Part shown: piece after piece, positions 1-6,851 of the stretch
Numbering within the stretch: the stretch's first letter is position 1
Layout: the number at the start of each line of letters is the position of its first letter
Source of the DNA: Candidatus Nanopelagicales bacterium
Lineage (GTDB): Bacteria > Actinomycetota > Actinomycetes > S36-B12 > UBA10799
Assembly: GCA_030699055.1 (NCBI GenBank)
Contig: JAUYKX010000221.1
Location: 1 to 13,230, forward strand
Direction: 5' to 3'
Length of the DNA: 13,230 nt
The notes under the pieces: generated by a model
What the model was told of the DNA's origin: nothing
The model's input: the letters and a program-made list of their open reading frames with translations, nothing else
Databases searched by the model: none
Made by a program: the position numbers and the translations under genes

Positions 1-1
1 T

Positions 2-562
2 CTCTTCGTGGGTCGCATCGCCCGGCAAAAGGGAATCTCACATCTGCTGGCCGCCGCTCAACTCTTCGATCCTTCGATCCCGGTTGTCCTGCTGGCCTCG
101 TCGCCCGACACCCCCGAGTTGGGGGCCGAAGTGGCCGCCGAGGTGGAAAAATTGCGGGCGCAAAGGGCGGCGGTCCATTGGATCGACACGCAGCTGTCCC
201 GTTCCGACGTGATCCAGTTCCTGTCCCACTGCCTGCTGTTCGCCTGTCCCTCGATCTACGAGCCACTGGGAATCGTGAACCTGGAGGCCATGGCCTGCTC
301 AGCCCCGGTGGTGGCCAGCGCCGTGGGTGGGATCCCGGAGGTGGTCGTCGACGGCGTGACCGGACGGTTGGTCCCCTACGATCCCGCCGAACCCCGAGCC
401 TTCGAGCACGCGTTCGCCGACGCCGTGAACACCGTGGCGGCCGATCCCCGGGCGGCGCAGGCGATGGGCATTCGCGGTCGGGCCCGGGCCGTCGAGTCGT
501 TCGGTTGGGACGCGATCGCCGCCAAGACGATCGACGTGTACCGGGCGGCCGGCGTCAGCTGA
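2..562 (+). CDS. glgA: Glycogen synthase / alpha-maltose-1-phosphate synthase (GT4), C-terminal part
   Basis: The reading frame is already open at base 2, and the GTG at base 8 is an internal Val (L-F-V-G-R-I), so the gene enters from the left edge. The visible 186 residues are the nucleotide-sugar-binding half of a GT-B glycosyltransferase. The fragment starts with the FVGRIxRQKG loop. It then has the GT4 E-x7-E signature in [13 protein letters not shown] and a following VGGIPEVV segment. These stretches closely resemble mycobacterial Rv1212c (GlgM) and corynebacterial GlgA. Enzymes of this group transfer glucose from ADP- or UDP-glucose either to glycogen or to glucose-1-phosphate (making maltose-1-phosphate for the GlgE pathway) in the cytoplasm. 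The visible half does not distinguish the two reactions. The stop overlaps the convergent next gene by 8 bases. Confidence 0.9.
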   Translation, partial: LFVGRIARQKGISHLLAAAQLFDPSIPVVLLASSPDTPELGAEVAAEVEKLRAQRAAVHWIDTQLSRSDVIQFLSHCLLFACPSIYEPLGIVNLEAMACSAPVVASAVGGIPEVVVDGVTGRLVPYDPAEPRAFEHAFADAVNTVAADPRAAQAMGIRGRARAVESFGWDAIAAKTIDVYRAAGVS

Positions 563-2018
563 GCGCGGGGAGCGACAAGCCGTATTGCGCGACGAGAACC
601 CGGGCCTGGTCGCCGAAGTGCTCTGACGTGACCCGCAGACAGGGATGGGCCGGATCGGTCAAATCCACCACCGAGTCGGTCACCTCGTTTCCGCCGATCA
701 AGTATCGCCGCGGTTCCGGCAACCCTCCACCCCAGACCCGTTCGACAGCACCTTCGTCGATCCGATTCCACACTTGACCCGAGCGGGTCGCAACGACCAA
801 CTCCTGATGGTCTTCCCTCGCCTGCTGATCGGCGTCGAGCTGCGCCTTCCGAGCCGATTCCGCGACCGCCGCCGCTACCGACTCCCGCACTCTCGCCTCG
901 GCGGCGGCGTGGACCTGCTCGGCCGCCGACTCACTCCACCGTGATTCCGTCGCCTCCACCACCAGGTCGGCGGCGGCGGCCAACCGGTCCCGGGCTGCGA
1001 CGAGACGGCGCTTGGCCATCATCCGACCCCACCCGGACTTGCCTGCCAGCAGGGCGAATTCGGCCACGGCCCGGGCCAACTCCGACGCCGCTTGGTCCGA
1101 GTTCTGCCCGACATGAGCGCCAGAACGGCGAACCTGATCATCATCCCGGCGAGCCGAATCGCCGTCCAATCGACGCACTGCATCGCTGATCACCGTCGAG
1201 ATGTCCAATGCCGCCGTAAGCGTCAACTCCCGCTCGGCCGCCAAGGCGCCGATCGGGTCGAGTCCATCGACTGCGGCGTTCAGCCGGACCCGGGCGTCTC
1301 TCAACCGGACGACCGGCGCCGCGGTGGTGAACTCGGACTCCAACCGATCAGCCAACTCAAAAGCGAGGGCCTCGATTTCGACTTCCTGATCAGCCGGCCC
1401 GTCAGGCACGTCGCCAGCCGACTCCCCTGCCCGCTCGATCCCGTGTGACGCTGCTGGCGCTTCGGCCGAACCGCCAGCAGCCGCGGCCGACAAGCCGAGC
1501 GCCACATAGCGGCAGGTCCGGCCGGTGGCGTCCGGTAGCTGGCCCAGCACACTGGCCGGGGCGGGCAACTTGACGGTGAGCCAGGCGAACAGAGCCTCGG
1601 CGACCGCCTCTGGCGACGGCGCTTCGGTTAGCACGAGCACCAGGTCCGCGCTACCGGGCGGCAACTCGTCGAGCACCTTGTCGAAATCGACCAAGTCAGC
1701 GGGCGACCCGGCAACGAACGCCGGCCACACCCGTAGTCGCCCGGTGTCCGACCGGCCCCGGGACATGCCGGCTATTGACTCCGCCACCGCGCGAGCGCTT
1801 TCGGTATGGGCGAGCACCAATACCGCCGACTCCGCGCCGCCCTCAACAGTTCGCGCCAGTGCCGTCGCATCCGGGTCACCGGCCAGGTGAAGCCGGGCCG
1901 AGAATCCAGGCCGAGAGAGCAGCTGTTCCCCGACCGCCCGCCCGACATCGTCTGCGGCGATCATCGATACCCGGGCGTGATCGGCCCCCGTCAACACGGG
2001 CTGAGTTTCAGTGCGCAT
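555..2018 (-). CDS. Hypothetical protein with an alpha/beta N-terminal domain and Ala/Arg-rich helical middle
   Basis: I do not recognise this 487-residue protein. Residues about 15-175 alternate hydrophobic strands and helices (for example ESAVLVLAHT and ADLVLVLTEA), like a Rossmann-type fold, but I see no P-loop or other nucleotide-binding signature. A low-complexity Ala/Gly/Ser/Asp linker covers about 176-210. Residues about 211-285 and 310-400 are rich in Ala, Arg and Glu and look like long amphipathic helices or coiled coils. The last 75 residues are a compact non-helical tail (VERVWGGG, RRYLIGGNEVTDSVVDL). There is no signal peptide or membrane segment. ATG 2018 is the first good start, with only a weak ribosome site. 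Its end overlaps the glycogen synthase stop by 8 bases. It diverges from the GH63 gene across 126 bases, so a shared control region is possible. Confidence 0.75.
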   Translation of the reverse strand: MRTETQPVLTGADHARVSMIAADDVGRAVGEQLLSRPGFSARLHLAGDPDATALARTVEGGAESAVLVLAHTESARAVAESIAGMSRGRSDTGRLRVWPAFVAGSPADLVDFDKVLDELPPGSADLVLVLTEAPSPEAVAEALFAWLTVKLPAPASVLGQLPDATGRTCRYVALGLSAAAAGGSAEAPAASHGIERAGESAGDVPDGPADQEVEIEALAFELADRLESEFTTAAPVVRLRDARVRLNAAVDGLDPIGALAAERELTLTAALDISTVISDAVRRLDGDSARRDDDQVRRSGAHVGQNSDQAASELARAVAEFALLAGKSGWGRMMAKRRLVAARDRLAAAADLVVEATESRWSESAAEQVHAAAEARVRESVAAAVAESARKAQLDADQQAREDHQELVVATRSGQVWNRIDEGAVERVWGGGLPEPRRYLIGGNEVTDSVVDLTDPAHPCLRVTSEHFGDQARVLVAQYGLSLPALS

Positions 2019-2144
2019 TTCAGCAGGCTAACCCGCGAGCGGTCCGGGAGCCGAGACCGGACGACCGGCGCGCGCGAGTCGGCTCATGCGACTGATTCGG
2101 CTCCGACAGGCTTCGGGGGTCACTACTGCGGCACCCTGTGACCT

Positions 2145-4904
2145 ATGCCCCCTGCAGATGGTCCCGACCCCGGCACCCGGCGCCGCAATGCCGACGCCAA
2201 GACCGCGGGCGAGGATCCGGACCCAGGAGCCGAGGCGACAAGGGTCGCCGCCGGGGCGTCGATCAAGGATGGGCCCGAGGACGCCGGCCCGTGGAATCAG
2301 TGGGGACCCTACCTGTCCGAACGGGCCTGGGGCACCGTTCGAGAGGACTACTCGGACGACGGCGATCCCTGGTCGTACTTCCCGTACGAACACTCGCGGT
2401 CTCGCGCCTACCGATGGGGCGAGGATGGCTTGGGCGGCATCTGCGACATATGGCTGGACCTGTGCTTCGCCGTCGCCCTGTGGAACGGTCGCGACGATCA
2501 CCTGAAGGAAAGACTGTTCGGGCTCAACGGACACGAAGGAAATCACGGCGAAGACGTCAAGGAGTGCTACTGGTACCGCGATGCCACCCCGTCACATTCC
2601 TGGCTGCAATTTCGCTATCACTACCCGCAACAGGCCTTCCCCTATGACGACTTGATCACCGAGAATGCCCGCCGTGGGCGCAACGATCCTGAGTACGAAT
2701 TGGTCGACACCGGTGTGTTCGACGACGACCGCTTTTGGGTTGTCGACGTCGATTACGCCAAAGCGGACCCGACAGACACGTACATCCGCATTCGCGTGAC
2801 CAACGCTGGGCCGGATACCGAGACGATTCACGTCCTGCCCCAGCTGTGGTTTCGCGACACCTGGTCGTGGGGACCGAAACAACGGCGACCGGAGGCCCGC
2901 CACGTGTCGCGGCCCAGCGGTTACGGGACCGTTGTGGCCGAGCACTGGCGAGCCGGGGTCTACCACCTCGACTCGGCCCCGGTCGGCGGCCAGTCTCCGA
3001 CCCCGCTGTTCTGCGACAACGCGACCAATGTCCAAGCCGTGTGGGGCTCCGACGCCGAGCCCATCTCCCCCTGCCCCAAAGACGGGATCGGCGACCACGT
3101 GGTCCGGGACAGCGACAGCGTCAGCCCCCAACTGTCGGGCACCAAGTCCGCGCTTTGGTACCAGCTGGAGGTTCCTCCCGGGGAAACGGCGGAGATCCGG
3201 CTGCGGCTGTGGTCACCGAGCGATGGAGATCGGGTGACCATCGGCTGGGAGGCCGAGCCCTTCGACCAGGTCTTCACCCAGCGTGAGGCCGAAGCCGACG
3301 AGTTCTACTCGAACCTGGCTCCCGCCAACCGAACACCCGCCGAGTTGGCCGTCCTGCGACAAGCCTTCGCGGGCATGATCTGGACCAAGCAGTTCTACCG
3401 GTATCAGGTACGCCTGTGGCTGGACGGCGACCCGAATGAGCCACCGCCCCCGCCCGGCCATCGACTGCACCGGAACGCGAACTGGCGCCACGTCGACGCC
3501 TACGACGTCCTGTCGATGCCCGACAAGTGGGAGTACCCCTGGTTCGCCGCCTGGGATCTGGCGTTCCATGCGGTGGTTTTCGCCCACATCGATCCCGCGT
3601 TCGCCAAGTACCAACTGACGGTGTTGCTACGCGAGTGGTACATGCACCCCAACGGCGCGCTACCGGCCTACGAATGGTCGTTCGACGACCGCAACCCACC
3701 AGTCCATGCCTGGGCCGCCCTGCGCGTGTACGAAATCGACGGCAACCGTGATCACGAATTTCTGGCCGCCGTGTTTCAGAAACTGCTCATCAATTTCACC
3801 TGGTGGGTGAACCGCGTCGACGCAGCTGGCAACAACGTCTTCCAAGGCGGGTTCCTGGGCCTGGACAACATCGGACCGATCAACCGCACCGACGTGCCTG
3901 CCGGGTGCCGGCTGGAGCAAGCCGACGGAACGTCGTGGATGGCCTTCTACTGCCTGATGATGTTGCGCATTGCGCTCCGACTGGCCAGCCATGACGGCGC
4001 CTACCGGCCAATGATGCTGAAGTTTCTGGAGCATTTCGTTGCCATCACCGATGGCATCACGGACGCGGGAATGTGGGACCCGGAAGACGGATTCTTCTAC
4101 GACCAACTGGTGTATCCGGATGGAACGAAGGTTCCACTGCGGGTCCGCAGTGTGGTCGGCATGGTTCCGGTATTCGCCGCTGCCTACCTGGAGTCCGATG
4201 CCGACTACATGCGGCATGCCGAGCGGATCGAACGGCGATTCAGCCAGTTCCTGCAACGGCGGGGTGCTGACCCGGCACACCCGAACCGAGCCGGTTTCGT
4301 CTCAAGAACCGACACCCCCGACGGTTCCCGCATGTTGTTGAGCGTGGTGGATCCCGATCGACTCCGGCGGGTCCTCCTGGAAGCGCTGAGCGAGGATTCG
4401 ATGCTTGGCCCACACGGGATCAGGTCGATGTCCCGGAGACACCTGGCCGCCCCGTTCCGCATCAACGTCCATGGCGAGGATTTCGAGGTTGGATACGAAC
4501 CCGCCGAATCGACGACGGGAATGTATGGCGGCAATTCGAACTGGCGCGGCCCGATCTGGTTTCCGATCAACCATATGGTGATCGAGGCCCTCGAGCGCTA
4601 TCACATGTACCTCGGAGACGAGTTCCGGGTGGAGTGTCCGACCGGTTCCGGTCAGATGATGACTTTGCTGGAGGTGGCCGACGAACTGCGTCAGCGCCTG
4701 GTGAAGCTCTTCCTTCCCGACGAATCGGGCCGCAGACCCGGGGAAGGGCACCGGCCGACGAACCTGGCCACCAACCCCCGCTGGCAGAACTTGATCACTT
4801 TTCACGAGTATTTTGACGGCGATACGGGTGCCGGGCTCGGGGCGAGCCACCAAACCGGCTGGACCGGACTGGTGGCTGATCTGATCATGGGACGCCGGGG
4901 TTGA
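2145..4904 (+). CDS. GH63 / MGH1-like glycoside hydrolase (glucosidase), cytoplasmic
   Basis: A 919-residue enzyme of the bacterial GH63-type glucosidase family, whose members cleave alpha-glucosidic or related bonds with inversion. Residues about 50-160 hold the conserved start of this family (WGPYLSERAWGTVREDYS, RAYRWGEDG, ERLFGL, EGNHGEDVKE). A beta-rich N-terminal domain runs to about 380. The (alpha/alpha)6 catalytic barrel follows, with EYPWFAAWDLAFH (463-475), GLDNIGP (572-578), EQADGTSWMAF (591-601), GNSNWRGPIWFP (796-807) and HEYFDGDTG near 887. From the position of acidic residues in known GH63 enzymes, Asp574 and Glu888 are my candidates for acid and base; this is inference. No signal peptide is visible. 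ATG 2145 follows an in-frame TGA by three bases and lacks a clear Shine-Dalgarno. The first 45 residues are Pro/Asp/Arg-rich and probably disordered. Its natural substrate is unknown. Confidence 0.9.
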   Translation: MPPADGPDPGTRRRNADAKTAGEDPDPGAEATRVAAGASIKDGPEDAGPWNQWGPYLSERAWGTVREDYSDDGDPWSYFPYEHSRSRAYRWGEDGLGGICDIWLDLCFAVALWNGRDDHLKERLFGLNGHEGNHGEDVKECYWYRDATPSHSWLQFRYHYPQQAFPYDDLITENARRGRNDPEYELVDTGVFDDDRFWVVDVDYAKADPTDTYIRIRVTNAGPDTETIHVLPQLWFRDTWSWGPKQRRPEARHVSRPSGYGTVVAEHWRAGVYHLDSAPVGGQSPTPLFCDNATNVQAVWGSDAEPISPCPKDGIGDHVVRDSDSVSPQLSGTKSALWYQLEVPPGETAEIRLRLWSPSDGDRVTIGWEAEPFDQVFTQREAEADEFYSNLAPANRTPAELAVLRQAFAGMIWTKQFYRYQVRLWLDGDPNEPPPPPGHRLHRNANWRHVDAYDVLSMPDKWEYPWFAAWDLAFHAVVFAHIDPAFAKYQLTVLLREWYMHPNGALPAYEWSFDDRNPPVHAWAALRVYEIDGNRDHEFLAAVFQKLLINFTWWVNRVDAAGNNVFQGGFLGLDNIGPINRTDVPAGCRLEQADGTSWMAFYCLMMLRIALRLASHDGAYRPMMLKFLEHFVAITDGITDAGMWDPEDGFFYDQLVYPDGTKVPLRVRSVVGMVPVFAAAYLESDADYMRHAERIERRFSQFLQRRGADPAHPNRAGFVSRTDTPDGSRMLLSVVDPDRLRRVLLEALSEDSMLGPHGIRSMSRRHLAAPFRINVHGEDFEVGYEPAESTTGMYGGNSNWRGPIWFPINHMVIEALERYHMYLGDEFRVECPTGSGQMMTLLEVADELRQRLVKLFLPDESGRRPGEGHRPTNLATNPRWQNLITFHEYFDGDTGAGLGASHQTGWTGLVADLIMGRRG

Positions 4905-4940
4905 GTTGCACGTCACAACCAGCCGAACGGAACGCAGACA

Positions 4941-5000
4941 ACGCCGCCGGCGTCACACCAGGTGAATCGGAACACTCACCGCGCGATCACCGCGGCGTGA
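4941..5000. promoter_or_regulatory. Cluster of short inverted repeats in the GH63-ldt intergenic region
   Basis: The 136 bases between the GH63 stop and the next ATG hold a 5-bp hairpin, ACGCC / GGCGT with a 3-base loop (4941-4953), which has no T-run after it. Five TCAC or GTGA tetramers follow, at 4953, 4962, 4976, 4987 and 4997. Pairings include TCAC-N5-GTGA, GGTGA-N10-TCACC and TCAC-N6-GTGA. They lie just upstream of the L,D-transpeptidase leader, where an operator would sit, but no convincing -35/-10 pair was found. Function is inferred from position only. Confidence 0.25.
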
Positions 5001-5030
5001 ACAGTTAGATGGTTCGAGAACAGTCTTGTC

Positions 5031-5037
5031 GGGAGGA
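5031..5037 (+). promoter_or_regulatory. Ribosome binding site of the first L,D-transpeptidase
   Basis: GGGAGGA, a near-perfect Shine-Dalgarno, ends three bases before ATG 5041. The GGAGG core is four bases upstream, which is short but usable. It fixes the start at 5041 and rules out the in-frame TTG at 5026, which lies in front of the site. Confidence 0.75.
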
Positions 5038-5040
5038 AGT

Positions 5041-5796
5041 ATGAAACTGGTTCGCGCCGGGGCGATAGTCGTCGGATCTGTGATCGCCGTGTCACTTGGT
5101 GCCGGAGCTGCGCCCATGGCTGCCGCCAAACCTGCCGGCAAGGAAGCCGATGCACCTGAGAAGACCGCACCTGAGAAGACCATTCGACAGGTTGCCCAGG
5201 GCAAGGCCACCTTGGTGGTGGGGGACAAGGGTGCGGCTGTCACCAATGTGCAGAAGCGGCTCGACGCGGCCGGCATCAATACGCAGGTATCGGGGGTGTT
5301 CGCCAAACAGACCGAGAAGTCGGTCAAACATCTGCAGTGGAAATACCTGATGCGGCAGACGGGAAGGGTGGACAAGAGCACTTACAAGCAGCTCACTCGG
5401 ATCACGGCGGGCCGGATGACTCTTCCCAAGGCCTGCCGCAACTCCAAGACCCGGGTGATTCTGTGCGTCGACCTCAAGCAGAAGGTCGTGCGCTACGTCC
5501 AGCGCGGCAAAGTCATCAAGACGATCGACATTCGCACCGGCCGCCGGGGGCAGGAAACCCGAAAGGGCAACTGGAGGATCTACCACAAGGACACGTACGT
5601 GTGGTCGACGCTGTACAACTCCCCGATGCCGTACTCGATGTTCTTCAGCGGTGGCCAAGCCTTCCACTACTCGATGTACTTCGCGTCTGACGGGTATTAC
5701 GGCGCGTCCCATGGCTGCGTCAACATTCGTTCCATGAGCGAGGCCAAGTGGCTGTACGCGAAGACCGGGGTGGGCACCCCAGTTCACGTCTACTGA
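5041..5796 (+). CDS. Exported L,D-transpeptidase with peptidoglycan-binding domain (YkuD)
   Basis: A 251-residue secreted enzyme. It should join meso-diaminopimelate or related residues of neighbouring peptidoglycan stems (3-3 links) or attach ligands to the wall. Residues 1-29 form a signal peptide (MKLVRAG, hydrophobic core, then A-rich end). A short Lys/Glu/Pro linker with an exact duplication of APEKT follows. Residues about 55-120 match the PG_binding_1 fold (LVVGDKGAAVTNVQKRL, TGRVDKSTYKQL). The YkuD domain fills about 137-251 and carries His209 and the catalytic motif S223-H224-G-C226-V-N; Cys226 is the nucleophile. ATG 5041 has a strong ribosome site. The sua5 gene follows after 29 bases on the same strand and may be cotranscribed. 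It has no Ig-like domain and no lipobox, so it differs in build from the second L,D-transpeptidase at 11191. Confidence 0.93.
   Translation: MKLVRAGAIVVGSVIAVSLGAGAAPMAAAKPAGKEADAPEKTAPEKTIRQVAQGKATLVVGDKGAAVTNVQKRLDAAGINTQVSGVFAKQTEKSVKHLQWKYLMRQTGRVDKSTYKQLTRITAGRMTLPKACRNSKTRVILCVDLKQKVVRYVQRGKVIKTIDIRTGRRGQETRKGNWRIYHKDTYVWSTLYNSPMPYSMFFSGGQAFHYSMYFASDGYYGASHGCVNIRSMSEAKWLYAKTGVGTPVHVY
5152..5181 (+). repeat. Perfect 15-bp tandem duplication in the ldt linker
   Basis: Two identical adjacent copies of GCACCTGAGAAGACC (5152-5166 and 5167-5181). They encode APEKT twice in the linker between signal peptide and peptidoglycan-binding domain. The exact identity suggests recent slippage, and the unit preserves the reading frame. 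Confidence 0.9.
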
Positions 5797-5825
5797 ACGC
5801 GGAAACTGCGGGCTCGGCGCTCCGA

Positions 5826-6851
5826 TTGAACCCCCAGCAGGCGGCGTCGGCTCTGGTCGCTGGACATCTGGCGATCCTGCCCACGGAGACCGTCTACGGG
5901 CTGGCGGCTGACGCCCGGCAGCCCGCAACTGTCGCTCGTGTTTTCCAGGTCAAGGGTCGGCCGACCGACCATCCGGTGATCGTGCATGTCGGATCGGCTG
6001 CGGCGATTGCCGACTGGTCGGCGAACACCCCGGACGTCGCCTGGAAACTGGCGGAGACATTTTGGCCCGGGCCGTTGACGATCGTCGTTCCCGCCGCTGC
6101 CTCCGTAAGCCGGGTCCTGACCGGCGGGCAGGACACGATCGCTCTGAGGTGTCCGGCGCAACAGCAGTTCCTCGAGGTTCTGGATCACATGTCCCGCCGA
6201 CAGGGCCTGGCGTCCGCCGTGGCCGCTCCGAGCGCGAACCGGTTCGGCCAGGTCAGCCCGACCACTGCCGCCGATGCCCTGCGGGGACTGAGGTCCCGGC
6301 TGTCGGCCGATGACGTTGTCCTGGATGGCGGAGCCTGCCAAATCGGTGTCGAGTCGACGGTAGTTGACTGCACGGCCCGACCGATTCGGATTCTGCGTCC
6401 CGGTCGAATCGGGCGGCGGCAACTCGCCGAGGTGCTCGGATGGGATGCCGTTGCCGCGGTCGGCACCGGCACCAGCACCACGGCTGCGGACGAATCCGAA
6501 GAACAGGTGCGGGTTCCTGGAACCCTGCCTTCCCACTACGCGCCCATCACGCCGGTAAGCGTGGTTGACGCCGCCACTCTGTCGGCATATGGACGCCACC
6601 CCAACACCACTGATCGGGTCATCGGCCTGATCGCCCCGGCCTCCGTCGCCACGCCGGTCGGACTGCACCGGATCGGATCCCCGGCGAACAGCCGTGACTA
6701 CGCGCACGGCCTTTACTCCTGGTTCCGCCGGGCCGACGATCTGGGCTGCTCGGAATTGCTCGTCGCGCTACCGCTCGACCCCGTCGACGATCCACTGGCC
6801 GACGCCGTCGCCGATCGAGTTCGGCGAGCGACCCACCCGCCTACGACATGA
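5826..6851 (+). CDS. sua5: L-threonylcarbamoyladenylate synthase, two-domain Sua5 type
   Basis: It makes threonylcarbamoyl-AMP from threonine, bicarbonate and ATP, the first step of the universal t6A37 tRNA modification in the cytoplasm. The TsaC/YrdC catalytic domain (about residues 1-190) shows LPTETVYGL near the start, the K-G-R-P-x4-P-V-I-V-H loop, a PSAN segment and the GVESTVVD motif. The linker motif PGTLPSHYAP marks the longer Sua5 form, and residues about 235-341 form the extra Sua5 C-terminal domain. I chose TTG 5826 (341 residues) because family members begin just ahead of this point. An in-frame GTG at 5748 would add 26 residues unlike the family and overlap the upstream gene by 49 bases. 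Neither start has a good ribosome site, so translation may be coupled to the transpeptidase gene. The end overlaps the convergent hydrolase gene by 11 bases. Confidence 0.92.
   Translation: MNPQQAASALVAGHLAILPTETVYGLAADARQPATVARVFQVKGRPTDHPVIVHVGSAAAIADWSANTPDVAWKLAETFWPGPLTIVVPAAASVSRVLTGGQDTIALRCPAQQQFLEVLDHMSRRQGLASAVAAPSANRFGQVSPTTAADALRGLRSRLSADDVVLDGGACQIGVESTVVDCTARPIRILRPGRIGRRQLAEVLGWDAVAAVGTGTSTTAADESEEQVRVPGTLPSHYAPITPVSVVDAATLSAYGRHPNTTDRVIGLIAPASVATPVGLHRIGSPANSRDYAHGLYSWFRRADDLGCSELLVALPLDPVDDPLADAVADRVRRATHPPTT

Noticed and set aside
178..777. 199-codon plus-strand frame crossing the glgA end and the hypothetical gene
   Set aside because: Arg/Gly/Pro-rich composition typical of an out-of-frame reading of high-GC DNA, spanning two genes of opposite strand.
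2077..2093. AGTCG / CGACT inverted repeat between the divergent hypothetical and GH63 genes
   Set aside because: A 5-bp stem with a 7-base loop alone is not above chance.
2028..2546. 172-codon minus-strand frame reaching into the GH63 gene
   Set aside because: It overlaps conserved GH63 sequence from about 2290 on and shows no recognisable domain.
5001..5012. TTAGAT at 5005-5010 as a -10 box for the first ldt
   Set aside because: Imperfect -10 and no recognisable -35 at a proper distance.
5790..6707. 305-codon minus-strand open frame opposite sua5
   Set aside because: It is a shadow of sua5, which has clear TsaC/Sua5 motifs; the antisense translation shows no family features.
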